The notes under the pieces were generated by a model. That model ran no database searches and was not told where the DNA came from. It was given only the letters and a program-made list of their open reading frames with translations. From Hydrangea macrophylla (taxonomy: Eukaryota; Streptophyta; Magnoliopsida; Cornales; Hydrangeaceae): 64,000 nt of DNA. The position numbers and the translations under genes are program-made. Where the stretch lies: the NCBI GenBank assembly GCA_033977485.1, contig CM066985.1, positions 72,091,045 through 72,155,044 on the forward strand, written 5' to 3'. This document shows, piece after piece, positions 35,141-46,356 of the stretch; the stretch's first letter is position 1; the number at the start of each line of letters is the position of its first letter.

Positions 35141-35739
35141 TTTTTTTTTAAAACAAAATAATACAGAGGTTTGACTCATAAGAAGCATCCTTAAAATCAT
35201 CTTTTTACTGTGTCTGGTTTACCGCATTGCACTCTTGCATTTCCCCCCCTCCGACTGTGTCTGAAACGCGGCGCTGACATTGTTCAGGTCTTGTTGTGCC
35301 AGGGCACAAGTCACCGTTGATACTGTACCTTCCAAGGTATGTCAAAAAGAGTAAACACCTCCGTACTGTCTCCTTGACGGTATATTGGAACTCTCGTCAA
35401 CGGACCCTCTTTGACTAAACCCAGCCTTTGCATATAGATTCATGTAGAACCTTTCATAGGACTGTTCATTTATCTTTTCAGATAGGACAATGTGATATAA
35501 CTGCTGTATGCCCTGACGGGATTACCTGCGCGGTGTAGACGCTTATGTGGCATGAGGCAGAACCTCTTTCTTATGATTCCCAAGGCAATCACTCACATGT
35601 GAACACATCGAGCTGACCTGCCTAGGCATCATGACAAGGATGTTTGCTCCATGCTCACAAAGATATACACCGTAAACCTTGTTTGTCGGTCCTAAGACAT
35701 AGGAGTATGAAAACCTGCTAGACAGTATGATCACTATCA
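35141..35739 (+). other. Untranslated leader of the 28-kb element
   Basis: Lies between primer site and the 51-bp repeats. No ORF of note; a separate upstream ORF1, as in some Ogre elements, is not recognisable. Confidence 0.5.
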
Positions 35740-36110
35740 CCATGTTAACCAGTTTCTCCCAGAAACTCTGTCCAGATATCCCAGATATGACCATGTTAAC
35801 CAGTTTCTCCCAGAAACTCTGTCCAGATATCCCAGATATAACCATATTAACCAGTTTCTCCCAGAAATTATGTCCAGATATCCCAGATATAACCGTATTA
35901 ACCAGTTTCTCCCAGAAACTCTGTCCAGATATCCCATATATAACCATATTAACCAATTTCTCCCAGAAACTCTGTCTTATCTTCCTAAATATACTAGTTT
36001 CTCCCAGAAACTCTATCCAAATTTCCTAAAAAGTACCAAAAGTCCCTGTTTCTCCCAGAAACTCTGTCCAACTCACCCAAATTTTCATGCTTTCCCATAA
36101 GCTCTCCCAA
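35740..36110. repeat. 51-bp tandem array in the leader
   Basis: Units start at 35740, 35791, 35842, 35893 and 35944 with a period of 51. The core is AACCAGTTTCTCCCAGAAAC followed by TCTGTCCAGATATCCCA. Shorter, degenerate TTTCTCCCAGAAACTC units continue to about 36310. The period is 17 codons, so several frames stay open on both strands. I interpret it as a non-coding minisatellite. Confidence 0.92.
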
Positions 36111-36676
36111 AAATCCCAGCACCTCTACCCAAATCACCCAGAAATGCCCAGATATACTTGTTTCTCCTAGAAACCCTATCCATATTCCTCAGGAATACCC
36201 AAAATACCAGTTTCTCTTAGAAGCTCAGTCCAAATCAACCAGAAATCCCTATTTCTCCTAGAAACTCAAAAAACTTCTAGAAATCTCCCAGAAACTATGT
36301 CCAAAATCTCCGAAGTATCCCGGAAATCCCTGTTATCCCTTGGTGATCATACTGGAAAGTAAGGTTAGCACACTCTGTATGGCTAAGACCTTATTTGTTT
36401 AACTGCTATCTGTTAGAAATAGGAGCATCATATAGACTAGGGCTTACATCCGTGTGCTTGTCTCATTTGCATACACTATTCCCATCAATCTGCACATACT
36501 GTCTCGACCATTCTTACACAAGTCAGTCCACGTTTGTTAAACATTACTGTCTTTGTCTGTCTAAAACCATCACTGTCAAAATCTGATCTAGTCCTCTCAA
36601 AATCTGTCAGGTCAGTATAGATTCCCGGAGTCAACAGCTAAGATCCTCGTCTTGGGTCAGAAGTTCAGATAACCGC

Positions 36677-37108
36677 TTGGTCAGAATCAGTCCGATAGCC
36701 TGCTTCAGCATGAATCGAGAAGAGTTAGAAAACAAGGTTACCGAGTTGGGAGCAACTATAAGCCAACAGTCTGACAGCCTAGCCCAAGTTCTGAAGTTCA
36801 TGGAAGAATTGAAGCAACAGCGGTCGCAACCTCCGCCTGGGTTTGAACCACCCCTACATGAGAACAACGGGGAAGAAGACTGGCTTCAAGGGGTTCCACC
36901 ATTTACATACGAGAAGAAGCTCCAAGAGAAAATGGATAAGGTTGACAAGCTGGAAAGCGTGCTGAGGAAAAGCAAAGGGATCGATGATTACATGCTAGAC
37001 CTGGAAGGTCTCTTTGAGCTTGTCAAGCTGAAACTGTCGGAGAACTTTAAAATGCCCGCCGTCGACCGTTTTGATGGAACTGGGAATCCGAAAAGCCATG
37101 TGAAGTAA
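36677..37108 (+). pseudogene. gag N-terminal part, ends at in-frame TAA
   Basis: 143 codons. A coiled-coil-like start (REELENKVTELGATISQQSD) leads to a proline-rich linker and the conserved Tat gag entry PAVDRFDGTGNPKSHVK, then TAA at 37106-37108. The next gag segment continues in the same frame, so this is a nonsense codon within gag and not its natural end. The Met at 36710 (MNREELENK) is an equally likely start. Confidence 0.88.
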
Positions 37109-37111
37109 TGT

Positions 37112-39031
37112 ATGAGTATCTTCCAGTCCATGGGTTGTACCCACGAGCACATAGCGATGTTGTTCCCACAAACTCTTGCAAAGTCTGCACTGTCATGGTT
37201 CCTAACCTTGGAAGCCTCCAAAACCCGGGCATGGGAAGACATTGTTCGAGTCTTTGTCGATCATTACTCCTACAATCAAGAGCTGGATGTCACTATCAGG
37301 GATTTGGAAACAACCCAGCAAAATAATAATGAATCCTTTGCTGCATTTCTGAGCAGATGGAGGAACAAGGTAGCCCAAATGATCCACCGGCCAATTGAGA
37401 AGGAGCAAGTGAGAATGTTAATCCGGAATCTGCAGCCGCTCTATCATGAGAAATTGGTCTACCAGTCCATCTCCACCTTTGAGAAGTTGTTTGAAGTTGG
37501 AACCCGAATTGAAGACGCTATCAGAGAAGGAAAGATCAAAAAGGAAGAGCCCCCGAGTCAGTCAAGAAGGCCCAACTACTCCCGGAATCCCCCGAATGTC
37601 AATGCCTTTAGCAGCCAACCCATGGCGTACCCTCCTAGGCCATACCAACCCTCTAACCAGGAAAATTCCTCCAATCGCCCTTTCCAGAAAAAGCCCCCTC
37701 GCAACTTCGCCAAGTTAGAAATCTCCCTGTCCTCGGCCTTAGACCGCCTCCTCAAAAAGGGTCATCTCCAACTCCAGCCTCGAAATACCCCGCCCCCGCC
37801 TAACTGCGATATGTCCAAACGATGTACCTACCATCAAGCCCCTGGCCACAATACCGATGATTGCATGCGCCTCCGCCATGATATCCAAGACCTCATTGAC
37901 CAGAATATCATTGAGCCGCCCCCGAAGCAGCCCCATATCACTCAGAATCCTCTACCTAACCACCAAAATGTCAGCCTCATCGAGTCCAGCCCTGTATCTT
38001 TCAACCCTGCTACCTATATCACCCCCCTAGGACAACCCTTACCCCTCATTGACATCCCGGACTCCGCGAGAATTCATCTTATTGAAGAAGAGAATGACGA
38101 GTGGCAGCAACAGCTAGACGATGAGCAAGACTTGTTCTTTCTGGAAGAGCATGATCTAGGGGTGGTAGACCTCAAATGGTATGATCCCAATAATGAAAGT
38201 GATGCTTCTATCTGGGACGAGCCAGAGAAACCATTTGTGGGAGCGGATTGTGATTGGTTCAAAGAAGATGGGACTGTGGAAGGGCCTACTCCTGCCGAGA
38301 TTGATCATCTGACTAGATCAGGCCGCCACTACCAGCCTCTGCAGCCTATTACTGAAGCAATCGAGAAAGGTCCGGTTAAAGACAAGGGAAAGGGTAAGAT
38401 GGATGAAATCATCGAAGAAGATAATGAGTTGATAAAGCAGCTAAAGAAAACCCAAGCACGCCTCTCGATGTGGGATATCATGGTAACATCCTACAAGCAT
38501 AGGCAAGCCGTGTTAAATGCCCTGGTTGGAATTGAAGTCCCTATTGACGCCGCACCGGAGGACATGGTGGCTTTCTTGGGCGCACTTACCCCCGACCCGA
38601 TCATTACATTTTCTGATGAGGACCTGCCACCGGAGGGATCCGCACATAACAAAGCATTGTACATCACTGTCGGATGTAAGGGACAGCAGGTACCGTTTTG
38701 TCTGGTTGATACAAGTTCTGCCCTAAATGTTTGTGCCCTAAGGACTGCCACCGCATTGGGAGTCGATGTCCTTGACATCACACCATCTGTGCAATCCGTG
38801 AGGGCCTATGATAACTCCAGGAGAAATGTGATGGGAACCGTCTCCCTACAAATTCGGGTAGGATCTTTGGTAAGCACTGAAGTTTTTCAAATCATGGACA
38901 TACCTGCCTCATTCAACCTGTTGATCGGGAGGCCTTGGCTGCATGTCAACAAAGCCGTATCATCCACTGTGCATCAAATGATCAAGTACATTCATGAGAA
39001 GGAAGTAAAGATCATCCTCGGTAATAGTTGA
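37112..39031 (+). pseudogene. gag main part and aspartic protease
   Basis: 639 codons in the frame of the preceding segment. Residues 1-150 are the Ty3 gag capsid-like domain (ALSWFLTLEASKTRAWEDIV, FLSRWRNKVAQMI). Around residue 230 a Cys/His segment (CTYHQAPGHNTDDCMRLRHD) corresponds to the Tat-lineage gag zinc-finger region. After an acidic linker, residues 505-635 are retropepsin-like: ITVGCKGQQVPFCLVDTSSA has DTSS where D-S/T-G is usual, then FNLLIGRPWLH. It ends with TGA at 39029-39031, beyond which recognisable coding continues. Confidence 0.9.
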
Positions 39032-39685
39032 GGTAATGAAGCTTTCCCAAATTACGCTCCCATTTTCGAAATCCAAATACCTGAGCTAGAAGAAGGAGAA
39101 ATCGGGGGATTCTTCATGGAAGAAGTCCACGTGATCAATGGCGAAGACAGGTTCCCCGAGGTCCACTCTGCAGTTGTCAACATTGTCCGCAAAATGAACT
39201 ACTTCCCGGGGATGGGATTGGGCCGACGACAGCAAGGAATTCATGAGTTTCCTCAGATCAGAGGGCAATAAGGCACTTTGGGTTGGGGTACAAGCCCACT
39301 GAAGAAGACGCTGAGCTACACAAGCCATGGAAGAAAAGAGTGAAAGGTCTCCCGCCGTACCGCAAAACCTTGAATGGGCAATTCATCAAAAAAGGGGATG
39401 ATTTCCCCTACTTCGGATTCCCCGAACCTTGGATCCATCAAACCACTAGGAAAAGGCATCCCGGGCTTGAAATCTTCGCCGACTGCAAAAGGCCCCCATA
39501 TCAAGATCCGTTCTATCCCGAAGAAGTTGAGAAGACCCCGAAAGAAGACTGGTTGAAATACCTAGACACTGAAGCCATCGAGAAAATGTGGGAGGAATCC
39601 GCTGAGAAGAAGGAAGAAAAGAGGGCCAAGAGCCAAGATGATCAGATCAAGCCAACTGAGGAGGGTCTGAGCAACCAGGCTGTAG
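39032..39685 (+). pseudogene. Polyprotein segment with G-patch motif
   Basis: After the TGA the same frame encodes an acidic stretch and a G-patch-like KMNYFPGMGLGRRQQGIHEF at about 39190-39253. This is a segment commonly found between protease and RT in Tat/Ogre elements. A frameshift near 39270 moves coding to 39283-39685 (GLPPYRKTLNGQFIKKGDDF, WLKYLDTEAIEKMWEE). The hAT insertion then cuts in at 39686, and the polyprotein resumes at 44066. Confidence 0.85.
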
Positions 39686-40106
39686 TAGGGGCGGCAAAAC
39701 TCACCCAGACCCACGAATCCACCCAGATTTGCCCGCAAAAATTGACTGCGGGTCGACATATTGCAACATGCGGGTGAAAAATGGGTAATAAGATTAAAAC
39801 TCTTAATTTCGCGGGTTCTCAGCGGGTTGGATATGGATACCCGGCCAGATTTACCCACTCACTCTCTCAGACTCTCTAGTCTCCATCACACGATTCAGAC
39901 GATCGTTCTCTCTCTATCTCTCTCTCTCTCTAGTGACGATCGATTCGACGATTCCTCTCTAGTTTTCTCTCAGTCTCAGCGAAACCCTAGCGCTCTCTCT
40001 CTCACACACACATTCACGATCGATTCCTTTTCTCAGTGAAACGATCTATGGGTGTCGAGGTGACCTGAGGAGCACAAATCTGATTTAGGGTGCATACAGT
40101 CATATA

Positions 40107-40345
40107 CGGTACTTTCTATTTCTCTGTGTATATATATACACATAGATGTATGTACACATATACACATATATGCATATCGAGTTTTGTGGGCAATTCCTGC
40201 TTTTACCATAAACATAATTATATCTATTTCTAGTCTATTTCTCTGTGTATATATATACACTTATACACACATATATATATACATTATACACATATACACA
40301 TATATGTATATCGAGTTTTGTGGGCAATTTCTGCTTTTACTCATA
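40107..40345. repeat. Local tandem duplication with ATATAC tracts in the hAT
   Basis: CTATTTCTCTGTGTATATAT...ATATCGAGTTTTGTGGGCAATT occurs at about 40116-40193 and again at 40236-40330. A 16-bp inverted pair (ATAATTCTGGACAAAC near 40342, its complement near 40405) follows. Confidence 0.8.
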
Positions 40346-41129
40346 ATTCTGGACAAACCCAAAAATTTTTGTGGGCAATTTCTTCTTTCGGCCACAAATC
40401 AAAGTTTGTCCAGAATTATATTCATAATGCAATTTCTGCTTTTGTGGGCCAAAATGCTTGTTAAACAATCTTTTGATTTTGATTTTTATTTTGTCCACTA
40501 TTGGATATGCTCTTGTTAAATTTTCTCTTTTTGTACCTGGTAGTTCTATATAGAAAAGAATGAGAACACATGTATATACACATAAGTGAACTAAATATAT
40601 CAATTCAAGTGTGTGGTGAATGAATTTCTTGAACACAAGTCCATATCCAATTTAATATATCCCTTAAACCCATCTTGTCATATCAACATGACATTGATCC
40701 TAGTTAAATTTAGACTGAAATTGAGATTGGATTAAACCAAATATTTGTTTTGGACATGAATTTTGTCAAATTAACATGATATTGATTCTCATAAAAATAG
40801 GTAGAAAATCGAGATTGGATTAAATCGGATCCTATTTTAACTCAGCAATGGACTTCTTTTCCCGAGAACCTTCAAAACCGGTCTCCACCACCATTGAGGA
40901 CTTACCTTTTTTAATTACTTTTTGGTTTATTGATCCATTGCAATTTGCTTTCAATAGCTTATGCTTAGATTTTCTTTGGCTCATGAGTTTAGTGAAGTAA
41001 ATGAACACTTTTTCAACTAGTTTGTGATGATAACAACATATTTAAATGGACTGCTCTTATCAAGGTAGGTTCTGATTTTGCAGGAAAATCCATTGTATTA
41101 TGCTATTTTGACTTTATTTCTGTAATCAG

Positions 41130-41239
41130 GGACCATCAGAAACTGTTTTTGAGGGTGGTGTCTTCCAGCTTGCTTTCTCTGTGCCTGAGCAGTATCCTCT
41201 GCAACCTCCTCAAGTGCGATTCTTGACACTCATTTTAAG
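41130..41239 (+). pseudogene. PEX4: Captured exon resembling PEX4 (ubiquitin-conjugating enzyme)
   Basis: A 110-base exon bounded by TTCTGTAATCAG and AAG/GTATGC splice signals encodes GPSETVFEGGVFQLAFSVPE, then QYPLQPPQVRFLT. This is the UBC-fold segment of the plant peroxisomal E2 PEX4, which recycles the PEX5 receptor. It precedes the catalytic-Cys exon, which is absent. The last residues (LILR) depart from the family. It sits on the hAT plus strand upstream of the transposase remnants, so it is most simply a gene fragment captured by the transposon. Confidence 0.75.
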
Positions 41240-41891
41240 GTATGCATTTTTTGGAATATGCATCATGTTACTTTGGTCTTTTTCACAACCACCATTACTA
41301 GTGCTGAAATGGCATTAAGGGAGCTACCTTGGGGCCTGTTTGGGATGCTTAAATAGGTTGTGGTTCAGTCCCTTAGTGTTTTGCATCAGCATTCCTATGG
41401 GTGCCATTTGCATTGTTGCAATTGAGATTACATCTTGTACCTTTGTTCTTGAATAGGCATAGATATAACAGGTACAGCTATATGACTTGGTAAGATCAAA
41501 ACAATTAAGTTCCTATGGTCTTTAAACTACTGTAAACGAGTATTAAAGCGAGTTTAGGAACTCACCTTGGTTAGTTATGGAAGTTTCCAATTATGTTTCT
41601 TTCCTTTCATATATTACAATTATGTTTTAAATTTTTTTAAATTTTTAATCCCCCCCTCCCCTTGTTCTTGTCAAAAAGGGAAGAAAAAGAAAAAGAAAAA
41701 AAAGTTCTTCCTGTTTTCCTTTTTGCTTTTCTTTTCCCTTAAAGAAATCCATGAACCAGGCAGAGCTGGAGGGAAATGTTTTACTTTGTTTGGTTAAGAA
41801 AAATAGGAAAGAAAAGGAAACATTAAACAAGTGGATGTTATAGTATCAATATAATTGGGGGTGTTTGTCCCAATTTTGATAGGAACATTGA

Positions 41892-42209
41892 ATGGAGGAC
41901 AATATCCAAGAACATGTTGTGGATGAGAGTTCTTGTGCAAGCTCAAAACGTCCAAAAAGGACCTCTTCCATTGTTTGGGATAATTTTGTAAAATTGCCTT
42001 TAGATGCCGAGGGAAAACAAAAGGCTAGATGTAAGTTGTGCTTATGTACGGATCGTATAACGGATTATGTTGCAGACACAAGGTCCGGTACATCCAATAT
42101 GCGAAGGCATATATTTAATATCCATAAAGGGGAAATGGATGAATGTACTTCACAACGCTATCATCCTCTAGATCAAGAAAAATACCGGACCTTGTGTCTG
42201 CAACATTAA
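41892..42209 (+). pseudogene. hAT transposase N-terminus (BED zinc finger)
   Basis: SIVWDNFVKLPLDAEGKQKA precedes the BED finger: Cys pair CKLC and TSNMRRHIFNIHK with the His pair. It ends at a stop 40 residues later. The RNase-H-like catalytic domain that should follow is missing. 41819-41850 repeats at 42205-42236, marking the deletion joint. Confidence 0.85.
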
Positions 42210-42300
42210 ACAAGTGGATGTTATAGTATCAATGTAGGAGGAGTTCTCTTGCTTTGAGAGTCAACATTATGACCTGAATAGAAACAAGTCAGAGTTAGAT

Positions 42301-42663
42301 TTGTACTTGGAAGAGGTGAGGATTGATGGAAAAGAGAACTTAGATATTCTTAGTTACTGGAAATCAAACAAAGTTCGATATCCAGTGTTGGCATTAATGG
42401 CACGAGATATTCTAAGTATACCAATAACTAGTGTAGCCTCAGAATCGGCCTTCAGTATTGGAGGCCAAATTATCAATAAATATCGAAGTTCCATCCTACC
42501 TAAGAATGCGGAAGCCTTGGTCTGCACTAGAGATTGGTTGTATGGATCCGAAGGTAAAGTGTTGATAATTACTGTTTGGTATATATATATATATATATGT
42601 CATTTTAATATTAATTTTTTTATTTATTTTAATAACAATCTTTTACTTGTTGGTAGCTTATAA
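42301..42663 (+). pseudogene. hAT transposase C-terminal dimerisation domain
   Basis: ILSYWKSNKVRYPVLALMAR, DILSIPITSVASESAFSIGG and NKYRSSILPKNAEALVCTRD form the hAT C-terminal dimerisation signature. It is in the same orientation as the BED fragment but separated from it by under 100 bases instead of several hundred codons. A probable intron donor (GGTAAAG) follows at about 42555; a short last exon (LEELELVEDFENL) lies near 42670-42714. Confidence 0.88.
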
Positions 42664-42714
42664 TGATTTGGAGGAGTTAGAGCTTGTCGAGGACTTTGAA
42701 AATCTAATCCTTTG

Positions 42715-43920
42715 AAGATCTTGCCCCAGGTTAATATTTTTTATTTTATGTCCATTCGGGCTTTTATAGTGCTTTAATTATGGCTCACATTATTAGCTGG
42801 CTTTTTTTTAATCCTTGAATATATTTAACAAATTTCTAGGGAGATTGGTGTAGCGAACAATTGGAATAGATGATGGTATAATATTATAAGCTACCATGTA
42901 ATGTTATGCTATCTGTTATTTATTTTAAATTTCATAGACAATGGCGCAATAGTTCAACTTCAAGCATTTTGTTTGGTGTGAAGAAAGTGCTCACAGGAAA
43001 TTAGGGTGACTTGCTCATTAATATGTATGCATTGCAGGTTGCCATGTTAGCAGAACTGACAGGGTCTGGCAAGCCATCGAAGAAGCTGTTGATTTGGAGG
43101 GTTTGAGTTCTTTAATTCAGTTGCTAAGAATTTGCTTTCTTTCCTATTTTCAGAGAATTTTTTCTCAAAATTTTGGGTTTCTAGTTTTCTGATTTTGGGT
43201 TTTCATTTTCTTGTTTGGGGACAAAATGGAGATTTATGGGTATTCTTTGCTTTTGGAAGAATTGATGGTCATCAACTATATTATGTGAATGAAAAACTCA
43301 TATTTTGATTTTTAAATTGATTATTGGAGACATGGCCAGTCTTCAAGATTAGTATTTGATTTTGTTGAGAAATGTACTAGAAATTGGTTCTTTATACACT
43401 CTTTTATTCCAATTTTTCTTTCTTTGGAATTGCTTCCAGATTAGTGGGTTTTCTTTGCTTCTGAGAAAATTGATGTTCATCTAGTAAATAAGTGAATGAA
43501 ATAGAAGAGAAGTTTTGTTTTGATTTGCAAGTTGTGGGTTTTTACCCTGAGATTGGAGACATGGCTAGTCTTGAAAGTTAGTATTTGATTTTGCTGAGAA
43601 ATGAGCAGAATTTTGTAATTTATGTACTGTTACTCCTAATATTTGGGTTTCTAGTTTTAATGACTAGTGGGTATGAATTATTCATATATGTTTGGCATCT
43701 CATGAAACTTAATGACACAAATACATGAATTCATAGATGAATAGGAAAATAAAATCACGACCAAACAAGTCCTTATAATTGAAGCAGACCACAAGGTCAA
43801 CAACATTCCCCCCTTACATTGAACTTGAACAGCAAACGGGTCGATTATGGGTCAAAAAAATTCAAATTGTTTCCACACACATTAAAAAAAAAAAAAAAAA
43901 AACAAAAAAACAAAAAAAAA
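42715..43920 (+). other. 3' part of the hAT, no intact gene
   Basis: 43038-43101 looks like an exon after a GCAG acceptor (frame with RTDRVWQAIEEAVDLEG), origin not recognised. The rest is AT-rich. A-runs lie at 43885-43920. Confidence 0.4.
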
Positions 43921-44065
43921 CGGGTCATGGGGTTTGACCCGACCCGCATTTGACCCGCCCAAATTTGACCCGAACTAACGGGTCAAATATGGGCCAAAGA
44001 CCCGTATCCGACCCGACCCGCCCAAATCCAACCCGACCCGCCCATTTGCCACCCCTAGGCTGTAG

Positions 44066-44817
44066 AGTCATCTGTCTGTGTCTCCCTATCCCCTGTTCCC
44101 CCAGAGTCTGTACCGCCAATTATCGAGTCTGTACTAGAGTCGGCTGCTGTAAGCTCACCACTGTCCAATGTAATCACTTCACCTGTCATGAATGAAATGA
44201 AAGACGATTCTGCTTACTCCTCTGTGTCTAATACTTGTGAATGCACAGATCCTTCCGAGGATCTTCCAATCGAACTTAAGCAACTAATTGAAAAACCACC
44301 TGCTTGCAAAATAATCGAAGATACTTTATCGGTTAACCTAGGTGAAACGAATAATCCACAAATTGTGCAAATTGGCTCGACTCTTAATAAAGAAGAAAAA
44401 AAAGAATTAACCCTCTTGCTAAAAGAATTCAAAGATGTTTTTGTTTGGTCTTACGAGGACATGCTTGGGGTCGATCCCGATATTGTCCAACATCATATTC
44501 CCCTCCTCCCTAATTCTAAACCTGTCAAGCAGAAACTGAGGTGCATGAGGTCGGAATGGGCACTCAAGGTTAAAGAAGAAGTGGAGAAACAGTTCAAGGC
44601 GGGGTTCATCATTGTCACCGAATATCCGGAATGGATTGCCAATATCGTGCCAGTCCCGAAGAAGGATGGAAAAGTTCGTGTGTGCGTCGACTTCCGTGAT
44701 CTAAACAAGGCTAGTCCCAAGGATGACTTCCCGCTTCCTCACATTGATGTTTTGGTAGATAACACCGTAGGACATGAGCTACTGTCGTTCATGGATGGGT
44801 TCTCAAGGTATAATTAG
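44066..44817 (+). pseudogene. Polyprotein segment and RT N-terminal part, ends at TAG
   Basis: Resumes after the hAT target duplication with an S/P-rich stretch. From 44188 it encodes the conserved pre-RT region (LLKEFKDVFVWSYEDMLGVD) and RT fingers/palm (GFIIVTEYPEWIANIVPVPK, KVRVCVDFRDLNKASPKDDF). It stops at TAG 44815-44817 within the conserved GFSRYN motif. RT continues in the same frame at 44818. Confidence 0.9.
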
Positions 44818-46356
44818 ATTCTAATGGCGCCAGAAGATCGGGAAAAAACAACGTTCACCACCCCTTGGGGAACCTACTGTTATAGAGTAATGCCTTTCGG
44901 ACTGAAGAATGCTGGGGCTACCTACCAAAGAGCCGCCACCACATTGCTGCACGACATGATTCACAAGGAAGTAGAAGTGTACGTAGATGACATGATCGTA
45001 AAATCCAAGGATAGAGAAGGACACCTGGTGGCGCTGGAAAAGTTCTTCGAAAGGTTGCGCAAATACAAGATGAGGTTGAATCCAAAGAAATGCACTTTCG
45101 GTGTGACCTCCGGTAAACTCTTGGGTTTTCTCATCACACAAAGAGGGATAGAGGTAGACCCCTCTAAGATCAAGGCGATCCTAGAAATGACGCCACCGCA
45201 GAATGAAAAGGAAGTGAGGGGGTTCCTCGGAAGAATCCAATTTATCAGCCACTTCATTTCCAAGCTCACAACTACATGTGATCCTTTGTTCCGATTGCTA
45301 AGAAAAGGAGAAAAGTTCCAATGGGATGACCAATGCCAAGCCGCTTTCGACAAAATAAAAGTCTACCTTCAAAATCTGCCTGTCCTCTCACCACCTACAC
45401 CTCATAAGCCCTTATTCCTTTACCTATCTGTCTCCGAAAATGCCATGGGTTGTATGCTAGCCCAAGAAGGAGAAGAAAGCCACTCTGAAAAAGCCATATA
45501 CTACCTCAGCAAGAGGATGACTGGGTATGAGCTCAACTACTCTACCCTTGAAAAAACATGTTGGGCCTTGGTTTGGTGCACTCGCCGACTGAGGTACTAC
45601 ATGTTTGCCTTCCCGGTTGTGCTCATATCCCGCATGGATCCTCTAAAATACCTTCTCGAAAAACCCGCCCTGACCGATCGTATATCCCGTTGGCTACTCC
45701 TACTATCTGAATTCGATATCAAGTATGTTACGAGAAAATCGGTTAAAGGGAGAACCGTAGCTGAGCATCTCGCGGAACATGATGTTGACTCCGAAGAAAG
45801 TGGAGACTTTCCATTTTCGGATGTGAATATCATGGAAATCAAGGAAGAACAGTGGAAGTTGTACTTTGATGGAGTAGCCAACATGAAAGGATACGGAGTA
45901 GGAATGATCCTAGTATCACCAAGTGGAGACCATACTCCGTTGGCAGTCAAGCTCAATTATAACTCCACCAACAACACTGCGGAGTACGAAGCGTGCATTC
46001 TGGGGATGGAGGCAGCCTTAGACCTGAAAGTTCAGAAGTTGGATGTCTTCGGGGATTCAAATCTCATCATATCACAAGCTAGAGGAGAATGGAAAGTAAA
46101 AGAAGAAAGGTTGAAGCCTTATCATGATCATCTCGATCAACTCAAAAGGCAGTTCAAGAACATCACATTCCTCTACTTGCCCAGGGAAGAGAATCAGCTG
46201 GCAGATTCATTGGCTACCTCAACCTCCATGATCAAGATTCCTGTGGGAGTCAAGATGATGCCTTTGGTAATTGAGCAGAGGTACGAGCCTTCGTTCAACA
46301 TAGTCGTCGCAATCGAAGAAGAAAAGAATGGAACCCCATGGTATCGGGATGTCTGA
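44818..46356 (+). pseudogene. RT catalytic part and RNase H
   Basis: Open from 44818 (ATG at 44824) for 510 codons. RT: TFTTPWGTYCYRVMPFGLKN, then VEVYVDDMIVKSKDREGH, the YVDD active site at about residue 53, and GFLITQRGIEVDPSKIKAI. The connection/RNase H-like region follows with YYLSKRMTGYELNYSTLEK. A second RNase H has its acidic residues in LYFDGVANM, NTAEYEACILG, FGDSNLII and NQLADSLA, so two RNase H-like regions are present, the usual Tat-lineage pattern. It ends at in-frame TGA 46354-46356. Confidence 0.92.

Larger units (their letters stand above)
39686..44057 (+). mobile_element. hAT DNA transposon, internally deleted, with 8-bp target duplication
   Basis: Terminal inverted repeats are TAGGGGCGGCAAA on the left and its near-complement TTTGCCACCCCTA on the right. 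GGCTGTAG is duplicated at 39678-39685 and 44058-44065, the 8-bp size of hAT elements. CGGGT/ACCCG motifs crowd both subterminal regions, especially 43921-44044. Only the BED zinc finger and the C-terminal dimerisation domain of the transposase remain, and a host exon resembling PEX4 lies in its left part. It inserted in the pol gene of the 28-kb element. Confidence 0.93.

Noticed and set aside
35543..36100. Overlapping 66-137 codon frames on both strands
   Set aside because: All derive from the 51-bp tandem repeat, which keeps several frames open.
44188..44817. Independent host gene upstream of RT
   Set aside because: Same frame and conserved continuity with RT; it is part of the retroelement polyprotein after the hAT insertion.
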